From Actinotalea ferrariae CF5-4 (lineage in GTDB: Bacteria > Actinomycetota > Actinomycetes > Actinomycetales > Cellulomonadaceae), in assembly GCF_000603945.1 (NCBI RefSeq), contig NZ_AXCW01000003.1:1-39642 (forward strand): DNA of 39,642 nt, in the 5' to 3' direction. Position 1 is the stretch's first letter. Each line of letters begins with the position of its first letter. Under the pieces are notes generated by a model. The model was not told the DNA's origin. It saw only the letters and a program-made list of their open reading frames with translations, and made no database searches. Both the position numbers and the translations under genes were made by a program. Positions 1 through 7,784 of the stretch are shown here, in pieces.

Positions 1-600
1 GGCGCCGACCAGGTCGGCCCGCGGAGCCACCGCGCCGTGCCGTGACCGCCGGGAGGTCCCAGGGGGGGTCGGCCCGCGGTCGACCGAGGCGCGCAGCGCG
101 GCGCTCACCTCGGCCAGGAGCGGCCCGACCCGCCCCCGCCACCCCGCGACGTCGAGGCCCGCGGCCTCGGCACCGTCGGTCAGCACCGCGTCGACCGCGG
201 CACCCAGCTCGGCGGTGAGGTCGCGGGCCCGCTCGCGCAGGGCGGCGTCGTCGGTGCGGGCGGCCGCCTCGGCGAGGTGCCGCAACACCTCGTGGGCCTG
301 CTGGACGACGGGGAACACGGCGAACATCGCCGGCGCCGGACCGTCGCGCCACCCGGCGGGGAAGGCGGCGGTGACCGCCTGGCCCGCACCGAAGCACTCG
401 TACACGGTGCAGCCGACCCAGCCCTCCCGGCGAAGCCGGTCGTGGATGCCGCAGGAGTGGTCGGCCAGGAGGTTCCGGCACGGGTCCCCGGCCGCCTTGT
501 CGACGGGGAAGTCCGCGGAGCGCCGGAAGGGCAGGGCGACGCAGCAGAGCCCGACGCACCGCGTGCAGTCGGACGCGAGCTCGCGCACCGGGGCGCTCAC
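1..600 (-). CDS. pentapeptide repeat-containing protein, 3' end off the left edge
   Basis: The first 200 residues are present. The N-terminus is a Cys-rich module (CTRCVGLCC, then FPVDKAAGDPC, CGIH, GWVGCTVYECFGAGQ) that I know from actinobacterial pentapeptide-repeat proteins. A helical stretch of about 100 residues follows. The visible end, RADLVGA, is the first A(D/N)LxxA repeat, so the right-handed beta-helix would lie beyond position 1. The cysteines could bind metal; that is inference, and the cellular role is not known. The GTG start at 600 overlaps the stop of the upstream gene (GTGA), which suggests translational coupling. The family assignment rests on the N-terminal module because only one repeat is visible. 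Confidence 0.75.
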   Translation of the reverse strand, partial: MSAPVRELASDCTRCVGLCCVALPFRRSADFPVDKAAGDPCRNLLADHSCGIHDRLRREGWVGCTVYECFGAGQAVTAAFPAGWRDGPAPAMFAVFPVVQQAHEVLRHLAEAAARTDDAALRERARDLTAELGAAVDAVLTDGAEAAGLDVAGWRGRVGPLLAEVSAALRASVDRGPTPPGTSRRSRHGAVAPRADLVGA

Positions 601-1259
601 CCCAGGTCTGCCTCCTCCAGCAGCGGCTCGAGCCCCCGCGGCGCGAAGCCCGACGACGTCGCCGCCGTCACCTCGGCCGAGCAGGTCCGCACGGCCGTCC
701 GGTCGTCCCACGGGTCGGGGCCGGTCACGGCGTCGGCGTACCAGGACAGGGCCAGGCCGAGGTCCACCTCCGTGCCGAGCACGCCGGACACGCACTCGAC
801 CAGGCGCTCGCGCGCCGCACCCAGCTCGCCGCGGCCGACGTCGTGCTGCACGAACCAGACCGCCTCGATCGCGTCGTTCTCGCGGTCGCACTCCGTGCCC
901 GCGTCCTCCGCCGCCTGCTGCGCCGCCCCGTTGCCCAGCTCGCGGGAGAAGTCGCTGCGGCCGTACGTCTCGCCGCCCGGCTCGACGCGGAAGCCCGCCG
1001 ACTCCTGGCACGTGACCCAGGCGCGCAGGGCCTGGTCCATCTCCTCGGCGTCGACGACCCGGTCCGCGAGGACCGCGCGCTCGAGCGGGGACAGGTCGGC
1101 CAGCAGGGCGCGCGCCGCGCTGTCGTCCCGCCACGCCGCCACGAGCTGCGTCACGACCAGCGCGACCACGACGAGCGTGCCCCCGAGGACGAACCAGGCC
1201 CAGCGGCCCGACCGGTCCTGCTCCTCCTGCGCCGCCCGCGCCGCTGCGTCCCGCGCCAT
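597..1259 (-). CDS. membrane-anchored hypothetical protein
   Basis: This 220-residue protein is not recognised as a known family. A short charged N-terminus is followed by one hydrophobic segment at about residues 18-40 (WAWFVLGGTLVVVALVV). The remaining 180 residues are acidic and soluble and would lie outside the cell. Four cysteines are spread through this part (near CQESAG, GTECDR, VECVSG and RTCSAE) and could form disulfides. The ATG at 1259 is the only Met near the hydrophobic segment; the longer open frame upstream has no other support. A TAGCGT -10-like hexamer lies at 1325-1330 on this strand. The stop overlaps the start of the pentapeptide-repeat gene, so the two are probably one operon. 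Confidence 0.65.
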   Translation of the reverse strand: MARDAAARAAQEEQDRSGRWAWFVLGGTLVVVALVVTQLVAAWRDDSAARALLADLSPLERAVLADRVVDAEEMDQALRAWVTCQESAGFRVEPGGETYGRSDFSRELGNGAAQQAAEDAGTECDRENDAIEAVWFVQHDVGRGELGAARERLVECVSGVLGTEVDLGLALSWYADAVTGPDPWDDRTAVRTCSAEVTAATSSGFAPRGLEPLLEEADLG

Positions 1260-1353
1260 CCCGTCCCCGTTCCCGCCGTCCCGGTCCCGCCGGGCTGCCG
1301 CCCGTCCGGCAGCACTCTCCGAGAACGCTACGCGCTGCCGCGCCCGTCCCCGG

Positions 1354-1409
1354 CCGGGCGGCCGTGCCGGCTCAGCCGGGCGGCCGTCCCGGCCCGGCTG
1401 GGCGGCCGT
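1354..1409. repeat. three direct repeats with 22-bp period
   Basis: CCGGGCGGCCGT occurs at 1354-1365 and 1376-1387, and CTGGGCGGCCGT at 1398-1409. The 22-bp spacing is about two helical turns, so all copies face the same side of the DNA. They lie between the divergent starts at 1259 and 1452 and could be a regulator-binding array. No regulator is identified. Confidence 0.5.
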
Positions 1410-1451
1410 TGGTCCCGTACGGACCGGTCCGGGGCAGCCGATGCTGACGGC

Positions 1452-1670
1452 ATGGGCACGGTCCTCTTCCTGGCGCTGCTGACGACGACGCTGTTCGTCG
1501 TCGGCCGTCAGGCGCAGCCGCGCCGCGAGCGCCGGCCGCTGCGTGACCTCGGCGTGCGCGACGTGCTGTGGACCGCCGCCGCCGGGGTCCTGGTGCTGGA
1601 GCACCTGCACGAGGTGTGGGTCACCCGCGGTGGACCGGGGACGGCAGGGAGCCCGGCGTCGTCCTCGTGA
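1452..1670 (+). CDS. small membrane protein, hypothetical
   Basis: This is a 72-residue ORF. It has an N-terminal hydrophobic segment (residues 2-17), a basic stretch (RQAQPRRERRPLR), a second hydrophobic segment (VLWTAAAGVLVL, about residues 38-50) and a Ser/Gly-rich end. Codon third positions are almost all G or C, as in the neighbouring genes, which favours real coding. There is no clear Shine-Dalgarno sequence before the ATG at 1452. No family is recognised. It is transcribed away from the gene at 597-1259 across the direct repeats. The reading frame on the opposite strand is only an upstream extension of that gene. Confidence 0.5.
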   Translation: MGTVLFLALLTTTLFVVGRQAQPRRERRPLRDLGVRDVLWTAAAGVLVLEHLHEVWVTRGGPGTAGSPASSS

Positions 1671-1754
1671 GGACCGGCGCGGCCGCCGCACCAGCAGGTG
1701 CGACGGCCGCGGTCGTCGGGCGCCCGGCGGCGCTCCGGTGCCTCAGAGGCTTCG

Positions 1755-3593
1755 TCAGAGGCTGCCCGCCAGACGACGCAGCTCCGCGGCGAGCGCCTCC
1801 TGGCCGGGGGCGGTGAGCTCGCCGGCCACGGCGTTGAGCGTGGCCCTCGCCGAGGTCTTGTTGCGGGCGGCGAAGCCCTCCGCGCGGTCGACGAAGCGCT
1901 GGACGTCCGCGGCCTCCTCGGCATCCAGTGCGCCGGCGCGCACAGCCTGGTCGTACGTCGCACGGACGAGGGTGAAGCTCGGCGCGTGGACGATCGGCTC
2001 CTGCAGCTGGGCGTTGAGCTCGCCCACCGTCGCGGCGCGCGCGGCCGCGATCTCGGCGGCGCTCAGGTCCTCGGTCGGCGTGAGGGCCCAGCTGTCGAAG
2101 CCGAGGAAGATCTCGTTGCCGTAGACGTTCCCGTTGAACCAGTACACCGACCAGTAGCCGCCCTGGTGGAACACGGTGGGGTCGTAGGGGCCGCGGTCGA
2201 AGAAGCCGATCTCCTTCGGGTTGGCGGAGTCGGTGAAGTCGACGATCGACGCACCGCCCTCGTACCAGGACTGCACCATCACGTCCCGACCGGGAACGGG
2301 GACGAGGTTGCCGTTGTGCGCCACGCACGTCTCGATGCTCGACTGCACGTTCGGGATCTTGTAGTAGCTCCGCCACACCAGCGACGGCGTGCCGGCCTCG
2401 TCGCGGACGACGTCGAAGATGGCGTTGGCGCCCCAGTTCGTGGGGTCGGTGGGACGGCACCGCGCCCCCACCCCCCCGCCCCACTCGTCGGTGAAGACGA
2501 CCTTGGTGCCCGCGTCGTTGAAGGTCGCGGAGTGCCAGTAGGCGAAGTTCGGGTCGGAGACGTCGGCGACCCGCTTCGGGTTCGCAGCGTCGGTGATGTC
2601 GAGCAGGATGCCGTCGCCCTGGCAGGCACCGGCGGCCAGGGCGATGGCCGGGTACGCGGTGATGTCGTGGCACGCGGAGGTCGCGGCGACCCGCTGGCCA
2701 CCGGCGCGGTTGCCGGGGGCCGAGGCGCGCGGGTCGTCGGCCGGCAGGGTGGCCTGGACGCCGCTCGGGGTGAGGCCGGCGATGGGCTGGGTCTCCGTGG
2801 CGAAGAGGCGCGGGCTGCTCGTGACGCGCGCGGCGGCCGGGTCGGCCAGCGGCACCTCGATGACGTCGATGCTGTACGCGGACGTCGCCGGGTCCGTCGT
2901 CGAGGTCGGGGAGCAGCCGGCGAGCTGGGCGGCGGACCGGATCCCCGCGGTGCCCGAGTTGTAGACCCACACCGTGTCGGTGACGCCGGGCTGGGTGACC
3001 ACGGTGTGGGTGTGGGAGCCGCGGCAGGTCTGCACACCGGCGACGTACCGCGGGGCCAGCGGATCGCTGATGTCGAAGATGCGCACCCCGCGGAACACGG
3101 CCTGCGCGGTGCTGGTCGAGCAGTCCACCCGGGCGCTCGTCGACTCCACGGACATGAAGAGCAGGTCGCCGTGGACGGACACGTCACCCTGCCCGCCGAC
3201 GCACTCGACCGTCGTGCGGAGCACCGGGGCGGCGGGGTCGGACACGTCGTAGACGCCGAATCCCCGGTAGTTGCCCGAGAAGGCGTAGTCGCCCTGGAAG
3301 GCGAGGTCGGAGTTGATGTTGGAGTAGTTGAAGGCGGCCGCCACCCCCGTGTACGCGGGCTTGTCGCGCTCGGCGAGCAGGTCCATGCCGAGGGAGGCCG
3401 TGCCGGCGGACCGGTCCGGGCTCGTGAACGCGGCGCCGCCGTCGGTGGGGTTGTTGCCGGGCGCCAGGCCCTGCCGCGGGTCGGCGTCGGACTCGGCCAC
3501 GGCAGCGCCGGCCGGCACCAGCGCCACGGTGAGCACCGCCGCCACCGTCGCTGTCCGCAGACGCGCCGCACGGCCGGAGGGACGTGCTCTCAT
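1755..3593 (-). CDS. secreted LVIVD repeat-containing protein
   Basis: This is a 612-residue exported protein. Residues 1-34 form a signal peptide: basic MRARPSGRAARLR, a hydrophobic core, and a likely cleavage after AVA. The mature part has repeated blade-like units of the LVIVD type (GVYDVSDPAAPVL, VRIFDISDPLAPRY, GILLDITDAANPKR, ASIVDFTDSANPKEI). Such repeats are predicted to form a beta-propeller at the cell surface. The substrate or partner is unknown. The C-terminal 120 residues are helical and lack repeats. The ATG at 3593 has a GAGGA Shine-Dalgarno sequence a few bases upstream, so the longer frame to 3665 is not used. The gene diverges from the DUF305 lipoprotein, and shared control is likely. 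Confidence 0.85.
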   Translation of the reverse strand: MRARPSGRAARLRTATVAAVLTVALVPAGAAVAESDADPRQGLAPGNNPTDGGAAFTSPDRSAGTASLGMDLLAERDKPAYTGVAAAFNYSNINSDLAFQGDYAFSGNYRGFGVYDVSDPAAPVLRTTVECVGGQGDVSVHGDLLFMSVESTSARVDCSTSTAQAVFRGVRIFDISDPLAPRYVAGVQTCRGSHTHTVVTQPGVTDTVWVYNSGTAGIRSAAQLAGCSPTSTTDPATSAYSIDVIEVPLADPAAARVTSSPRLFATETQPIAGLTPSGVQATLPADDPRASAPGNRAGGQRVAATSACHDITAYPAIALAAGACQGDGILLDITDAANPKRVADVSDPNFAYWHSATFNDAGTKVVFTDEWGGGVGARCRPTDPTNWGANAIFDVVRDEAGTPSLVWRSYYKIPNVQSSIETCVAHNGNLVPVPGRDVMVQSWYEGGASIVDFTDSANPKEIGFFDRGPYDPTVFHQGGYWSVYWFNGNVYGNEIFLGFDSWALTPTEDLSAAEIAAARAATVGELNAQLQEPIVHAPSFTLVRATYDQAVRAGALDAEEAADVQRFVDRAEGFAARNKTSARATLNAVAGELTAPGQEALAAELRRLAGSL

Positions 3594-3679
3594 CGAAGTC
3601 CTCTTCTCGTCGGGGAGGGCTCGCCACCCGCACCGCACCAGCGCTGCCGCCGTTGCGGACCGCACCGTCCGCGTAACAT

Positions 3680-3717
3680 GATCGGATCAATATCCACGGC
3701 CCAGGCCGTGAGATCAA
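3680..3717 (-). promoter_or_regulatory. putative promoter of the LVIVD gene with internal palindrome
   Basis: On the minus strand TTGATC and GATATT are separated by 17 bp, a reasonable sigma-70-type pair. The spacer contains the 7-2-7 inverted repeat CACGGCC-CA-GGCCGTG at 3695-3710. A repressor bound there would block this promoter and could affect the divergent DUF305 gene. This is inferred from sequence only. Confidence 0.4.
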
Positions 3718-3750
3718 GAGGGCGACCGCACGCCCGGTCGAGAGGGGCCC

Positions 3751-4554
3751 ATGCCCGGTTCTGCCCGATCCGTCCCCGCCGCCCTGGTCGCGGCCGCCCT
3801 GCTGCTGTCCGGCTGCACCCTCGGCGGCGCCGGGCAGGCCGAGCGGACCGCGGACGTCGAGCAGGTGGAGGGCATCGAGCAGGGCGAGGGCACCGACCAG
3901 GCCCAGGGCAGCGAGGTCGTCACCCTGCGGCCCGGCCTGCCGGGGGAGCCCAACCGGGTCGTCGATCCCGACGCCGTCGAGGCGGACGTCGCGCCCGCGT
4001 CCCCGTTCAGCGACGCCGACGTCGCCTTCCTCAGGGACATGCGCGTGCACCACGAGCAGGCCCTCGCGATGACGGCACTCGTGGAGGGGCGTACCGACCG
4101 CGAGGACGTGCTGCTGTTCGTGCGCCGGATGGACATCTCGCAGACGGCCGAGCTCGAGCAGCTGGAGCGCATGCTCACCCAGCACGAGGAGGCCGTGCGC
4201 GCCGCCGGCGCCGGCCCGACCCACGGCGGGCACAGCGGGCACGAGGAGCACGACGAGGAGGGCGGGCACGACGGGCACAGCACCCCCGGCGCGCACCACG
4301 CCATGCCCGGCATGCTGAGCGAGCAGGACCTGGCCGCCCTGGAGGCCGCGACCGGCGACGCGTTCGTCCGGTTGTTCCTCGAGGGCATGACCCGCCACCA
4401 CGAGGGCGCGATCGTCATGGTCGAGGAGCTCCTCGCCGTCGACGGCTCGGCCGCCGACCCGCGGCTGTTCCGGTTCGCGAACCACGTCGACTCCGACCAG
4501 CGCATCGAGATCGAGCGCATGGCCCGGCTCTACGCGGAGCTACCGCCGGCCTGA
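3751..4554 (+). CDS. DUF305 domain-containing lipoprotein
   Basis: This is a 267-residue exported lipoprotein. The N-terminal signal ends in the lipobox LSGC (Cys at about residue 23). An acidic, Gln-rich linker follows. The DUF305 domain spans about residues 85-265 and has its two characteristic His pairs, MRVHHEQALAM and MTRHHEGAIVM. DUF305 proteins are four-helix, ferritin-like and often found with copper or other metal functions. Between the two halves lies a His/Gly-rich loop (HGGHSGHEEHDEEGGHDGH and on to HHAMPGM) that looks like an added metal-binding region. Its role here, metal storage or delivery at the membrane, is inferred. The gene is divergent from the LVIVD gene. Confidence 0.85.
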   Translation: MPGSARSVPAALVAAALLLSGCTLGGAGQAERTADVEQVEGIEQGEGTDQAQGSEVVTLRPGLPGEPNRVVDPDAVEADVAPASPFSDADVAFLRDMRVHHEQALAMTALVEGRTDREDVLLFVRRMDISQTAELEQLERMLTQHEEAVRAAGAGPTHGGHSGHEEHDEEGGHDGHSTPGAHHAMPGMLSEQDLAALEAATGDAFVRLFLEGMTRHHEGAIVMVEELLAVDGSAADPRLFRFANHVDSDQRIEIERMARLYAELPPA

Positions 4555-4600
4555 CTCGCACGAGGCGGGCCTGCTCCTGCGTCGACGCGCCGTCCGCGCG

Positions 4601-4625
4601 GTGCCCGAGCCCCCGCTCCGGGCAC
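4601..4625. terminator. hairpin between convergent genes
   Basis: GTGCCCG (4601-4607) pairs with CGGGCAC (4619-4625) around an 11-base loop, between the 3' ends of the DUF305 gene and the SDR gene. There is no U-tract on either side, which is usual for hairpins in this GC-rich DNA. Confidence 0.4.
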
Positions 4626-4633
4626 GGCCCGGG

Positions 4634-5425
4634 TCACCCGCGGTGGACCTGGAACGGGGCGAAGCTCTGCGTCGTCGGCATGACCTCGACGACGTTGACG
4701 TTGACGTGCGGCGGCTGGGACGTCACCCAGGCCACGGTCTCGGCGATGTCCTCCGCGGTGAGCGGCTGCATGTCCCGGTAGGTCGCCTCGACGCGCGACT
4801 CGTCCCCGCCGAACCGGATGCGGGAGAACTCCGTACCGGCGACCATCCCGGCCTCGATCGTCGTGACGCGCACACCGGTCCCGTGCAGGTCCGACCGCAG
4901 CGCCAGCGCGAGCTGGTGCGCGAAGGCCTTCGACCCGCCGTAGACGTGCCCACCCGGGTAGGGGTAGGTCCCGGCGACGGACCCCATGACGACGACGTGC
5001 CCGCGCCGCCGCGCGACCATCCCCGGCAGCACGGCGTGCACCGTCGCGGCGAGCCCGCGCACGTTGGTGTCGATCATCTGCTCCCAGTCGGCCCACGACG
5101 CCTCCTGCGCCGGGCCCATCCCGAGCGCCAGCCCGGCGTTGCCGACGACGACGTCCAGCGCCGCCAGGTCCTCCGGCAGGCCGGCGACGACGGCGTGCAC
5201 CGCCTCGGCGTCGCGCACGTCCAGCGCGACCGGGTGCACGGCGTCCCCGAGCTCGGCCCGCAGGGCGTCGAGCCGCTCCACCCGCCGGGCCGCCGCGACC
5301 ACGCGGTAGCCCGCCGCGACCATCCGGCGCGTGATCGCGGCGCCGAACCCGGCGCTCGCGCCCGTGACGAGCGCGACCCGCGCACCGGACGACGAGGGCT
5401 GCGATGCGGTCGGCTGAGCGCTCAT
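4634..5425 (-). CDS. SDR family NAD(P)-dependent oxidoreductase
   Basis: This 263-residue classical short-chain dehydrogenase resembles YdfG-type 3-hydroxy acid dehydrogenases. The Rossmann nucleotide motif TGASAGFG is at about residues 21-28. VVGNAG stands in for the NNAG motif. The catalytic Ser is in VVMGSVAG, and the Tyr/Lys pair is in YGGSK. The Arg-rich AARRVERL after beta-strand 2 suggests NADP(H). The ATG at 5425 overlaps the arsA stop by four bases (ATGA), so it is the last gene of the arsD-arsA unit. An SDR is not a usual partner of ArsA. It may serve redox stress, or it may simply share the transcript. Confidence 0.9.
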   Translation of the reverse strand: MSAQPTASQPSSSGARVALVTGASAGFGAAITRRMVAAGYRVVAAARRVERLDALRAELGDAVHPVALDVRDAEAVHAVVAGLPEDLAALDVVVGNAGLALGMGPAQEASWADWEQMIDTNVRGLAATVHAVLPGMVARRRGHVVVMGSVAGTYPYPGGHVYGGSKAFAHQLALALRSDLHGTGVRVTTIEAGMVAGTEFSRIRFGGDESRVEATYRDMQPLTAEDIAETVAWVTSQPPHVNVNVVEVMPTTQSFAPFQVHRG

Positions 5426-7212
5426 CCCGCCAGTCTGGCACCGGCAGGGCGCGCCAGGTCCCGCAGCGCGGCCAGGCCCACCGGCTCGCTCGTGAGCAGC
5501 GGCACGACGGCGCACCGCTCGCTGTCCCTGCGCAGCACCCGCTCGATCTGGACGACCTCCGCCTGGGCGCGGCGCCGCAGCAGCGGGTCCGTGGTGGCGG
5601 TGGCCGCGGCGACGTCGTTGACGACCCACGCCCACGGCTCGATGCCCGCGCGGCGCAGGTCCTCCTGCAGGCCCTCGGCCTCCAGGACCGGCGTCGCCTC
5701 GGCGAGCGTCACGATCACGGCCCGGGTGTGCCCCGGGTCCTGCAACCGCATCATCGGCGTGGTGAAGGTCGCCGCCGGGCCCATCTGCCGGGCGACGTCG
5801 CGGTGGTACGAGCCGGTGGCGTCCAGCAGCAGCAGCGTGTGCCCGGTCGGCGCGGTGTCCAGGACGACGAAGCGCCGTCGGCCGTCGTTGACGACCTTCG
5901 AGAACGCCTGGAAGACGGCGATCTCCTCGGTGCACGGCGAGCGCAGGTCCTCCTCCAGGGCCGCGCGGCCGGCGTCGTCCAGGCTCGCGCCCTTCGTGCG
6001 GAGCACGTGCTCGCGGTAGCGCGCGGTCTCGGCAGCGGGGTCGATGCGCGTGACCTCCAGGTCCGGCACGGTGCCCTCGAGGGTCTGGGCCAGGTGGGCG
6101 GCCGGGTCGGTGGTGCTGAGGTGGACCGGCAGCCCGCGCTCGGCGAGCGCCACGGCGACGGCCGCGGCCAGGGTGGTCTTGCCGACACCGCCCTTGCCCA
6201 TGAGCAGCACGAGGCCGTGCTCCTGCGCGGCGAGCTCGTCCACGAGGTCGGCGACCGAGCGGGCGCCGGGCGGCAGGGGCGGCAGCTCGGCGCCGTCGTC
6301 CCCGGGGACCGCGACCTGACCGGCCTCGAACAGGCTGCCCAGGGCGTCCAGGCCGACCATGTCGTCGCCCTTGAGCTCCAGGACGTCCCGCGGCAGCGCG
6401 GCGAGCGCGGGCGGCAGGGTGGCGAGCACGGCCCGCTCCCGCTCGTGGACGGCGGTGGCCAGCGCGTCCCCGGACCGGGGCTCGGGCAGCGCCGCGTTGA
6501 CGACGAGGTGCTGCTGGCGCAGGCCCAGCGCGGCAAGCTCGTCGTGGGTGCGGGCGACCTCCGCGACGGCGGCCCGCTGCGCCCGGGTGACCAGCACCAG
6601 GCGGGTGCGCTCGGGGTCGCCGAGGGCGGCGACGGCCTCGGCGTAGACGGTGCGCTGGCGCTCGAGCCCCGCGAGGGGGCCGAGGCACGACGCGTCGCCC
6701 TTGCCCTCGTCGAGGAAGTCCGTCCAGGACGACGGCAGCTGGAGCAGCCGGATCGTGTGGCCGGTCGGGGCGGTGTCGAACACGACGTGGTCGAAGCGTC
6801 CGGTCAGCACGTCGTCGGTGAGGAGGGCGGTGAACTCGTTGAACGTCGCGATCTCGGTGGTGCAGGCGCCGGAGAGCTGCTCCTCGATGAGGCGCACCTC
6901 CGCCGCGGGGAGCAGGCCACGGACCGGGCCCACGATGCGCTCGCGGTAGGCGGAGGTCGCCTCGTCGGGGTCGATCTCCAGGGCCGAGAGCCCGTCGACG
7001 GACGGCACCCGCGTGACCGTGTTGCCGATCCTCAGCCCGAGCACCTGTCCGACGTTCGACGCCGGGTCCGTGCTGACCAGCAGCACCGACCGGCCCTGCC
7101 GCGCGAGCGCGACCGCGCCGGCGCACGCGATGCTCGTCTTGCCGACCCCGCCCTTGCCCGTGAGGAAGAGGTAGCGGGGGGCGTCGACGAGGAAGGCCGG
7201 CAGGGCGTCCAT
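5422..7212 (-). CDS. arsA: arsenical pump-driving ATPase ArsA (two-domain)
   Basis: This is a 596-residue protein with two tandem ArsA ATPase halves, close to the 583 of the E. coli enzyme. The deviant Walker A GKGGVGKT occurs at about residues 19-26 and again near 335-342. Each half also has the DTAPTGHT switch motif (FDTAPTGHTIRLL and LDTAPTGHTLLLL). Cysteines match the arsenite/antimonite-binding set in position: SGACTTEIATFNEF, DASCLGPL and SPCTEEIAVF. ArsA hydrolyses ATP at the membrane to drive an ArsB-type exporter. No exporter gene is visible here. The start at 7212 overlaps the arsD stop (TGATG), and the 3' end overlaps the SDR gene, so the three genes are translationally coupled. 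Confidence 0.93.
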   Translation of the reverse strand: MDALPAFLVDAPRYLFLTGKGGVGKTSIACAGAVALARQGRSVLLVSTDPASNVGQVLGLRIGNTVTRVPSVDGLSALEIDPDEATSAYRERIVGPVRGLLPAAEVRLIEEQLSGACTTEIATFNEFTALLTDDVLTGRFDHVVFDTAPTGHTIRLLQLPSSWTDFLDEGKGDASCLGPLAGLERQRTVYAEAVAALGDPERTRLVLVTRAQRAAVAEVARTHDELAALGLRQQHLVVNAALPEPRSGDALATAVHERERAVLATLPPALAALPRDVLELKGDDMVGLDALGSLFEAGQVAVPGDDGAELPPLPPGARSVADLVDELAAQEHGLVLLMGKGGVGKTTLAAAVAVALAERGLPVHLSTTDPAAHLAQTLEGTVPDLEVTRIDPAAETARYREHVLRTKGASLDDAGRAALEEDLRSPCTEEIAVFQAFSKVVNDGRRRFVVLDTAPTGHTLLLLDATGSYHRDVARQMGPAATFTTPMMRLQDPGHTRAVIVTLAEATPVLEAEGLQEDLRRAGIEPWAWVVNDVAAATATTDPLLRRRAQAEVVQIERVLRRDSERCAVVPLLTSEPVGLAALRDLARPAGARLAG

Positions 7213-7634
7213 CAGCAGGACCCGCCGCCGCAGCAGCCACCGGCCAACGGGAGCACGGCGGCCGGGGCGGGCACCGCGCTCGGGGCAGGCGGGGCGTCCG
7301 GCGTCGGCACGGCGCTCGGGGCGGGCTCGGCGGCGACGCCGGCCCAGCGGGCGAGCTCCGCGCGGCCCGGGTACCGCCCGGCCATCGCGACGGCGCCGTC
7401 CACGAGGACGAGCGGCAGACCCTCGGAGCCGGAGACCTGGAGGAGGTCCAGGACGGCGGGACGGCCGGCGAAGGCCGCGGGCTCGGAGGCGAGGTTGAAC
7501 CGGGCGACGTCCTGGCCCCGGCCGCGCAGCCAGTCCAGGTCCGCGGAGAACGTGACGAGCTCCTGCGGCACGTCGGTCCCGCACACCCCCGTGCTGCAGC
7601 ACATCGCCGGCTCGAACACCTCGATGGTGGACAT
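7212..7634 (-). CDS. arsD: arsenite metallochaperone ArsD
   Basis: This is a 140-residue protein. The N-terminal VFEPAMCCSTGVC places Cys12, Cys13 and Cys18 exactly where ArsD binds As(III)/Sb(III) to hand it to ArsA. A thioredoxin-like core of about 100 residues follows (DVARFNLASEPAAFAGRP, then LPLVLVDGAV). The C-terminus is an Ala/Pro-rich linker ending in GGCCGGGSC, a second vicinal Cys pair plus one Cys, as in longer ArsD forms. A strong GGAGGAGG ribosome-binding site precedes the ATG at 7634. It is the first gene of the unit driven from the arsR-arsD divergent promoter region. Confidence 0.92.
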   Translation of the reverse strand: MSTIEVFEPAMCCSTGVCGTDVPQELVTFSADLDWLRGRGQDVARFNLASEPAAFAGRPAVLDLLQVSGSEGLPLVLVDGAVAMAGRYPGRAELARWAGVAAEPAPSAVPTPDAPPAPSAVPAPAAVLPLAGGCCGGGSC

Positions 7635-7655
7635 CACTGCCTCCTCCTGGATCGC

Positions 7656-7672
7656 GCACTGACCCGCAGTGC
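7656..7672. other. inverted repeat in the arsD leader
   Basis: GCACTG (7656-7661) and CAGTGC (7667-7672) are separated by five bases. The repeat lies in the untranslated leader just upstream of the arsD ribosome-binding site. It could be a small hairpin affecting translation or an extra protein site. It is unlike the two ArsR-type operators upstream. Confidence 0.35.
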
Positions 7673-7715
7673 TGGATCCCGCCGCCGCATCACTGCTGCA
7701 CCGCACTGCCGCTGT

Positions 7716-7731
7716 ATCGACATCTGTCGAT
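7716..7731. promoter_or_regulatory. ArsR-type operator 1
   Basis: ATCGACA-TC-TGTCGAT is a perfect 7-2-7 palindrome of the kind bound by ArsR/SmtB repressors. It lies just downstream of the likely arsD start of transcription. Confidence 0.75.
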
Positions 7732-7733
7732 CC

Positions 7734-7763
7734 AGCATCCTCCCGTCCATCGACACCTGTCAA
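7734..7763 (-). promoter_or_regulatory. putative arsD promoter
   Basis: On the minus strand TTGACA (7763-7758) and GATGCT (7739-7734) are 18 bp apart. The -35 hexamer lies inside operator 2 and the -10 next to operator 1, so ArsR bound at both would shut off arsD-arsA-SDR. Arsenite would relieve this. The -10 match is weak. Confidence 0.5.
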
Positions 7764-7764
7764 T
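7749..7764. promoter_or_regulatory. ArsR-type operator 2
   Basis: ATCGACA-CC-TGTCAAT differs from a perfect palindrome at one position and matches operator 1 closely. It begins 33 bp after operator 1, about three helical turns, so two ArsR dimers would sit on the same face. It is only about 20 bp upstream of the arsR start, which suggests autoregulation. Confidence 0.7.
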
Positions 7765-7784
7765 ACAGGTGCGACCATGGCCCC

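Noticed and set aside
1698-4781. 1027-codon open frame on the + strand over the LVIVD and DUF305 genes
   Set aside because: It is an antisense and out-of-frame reading of two well-supported genes, with Arg/Gly-rich, family-less sequence. Such frames are common in very GC-rich DNA.
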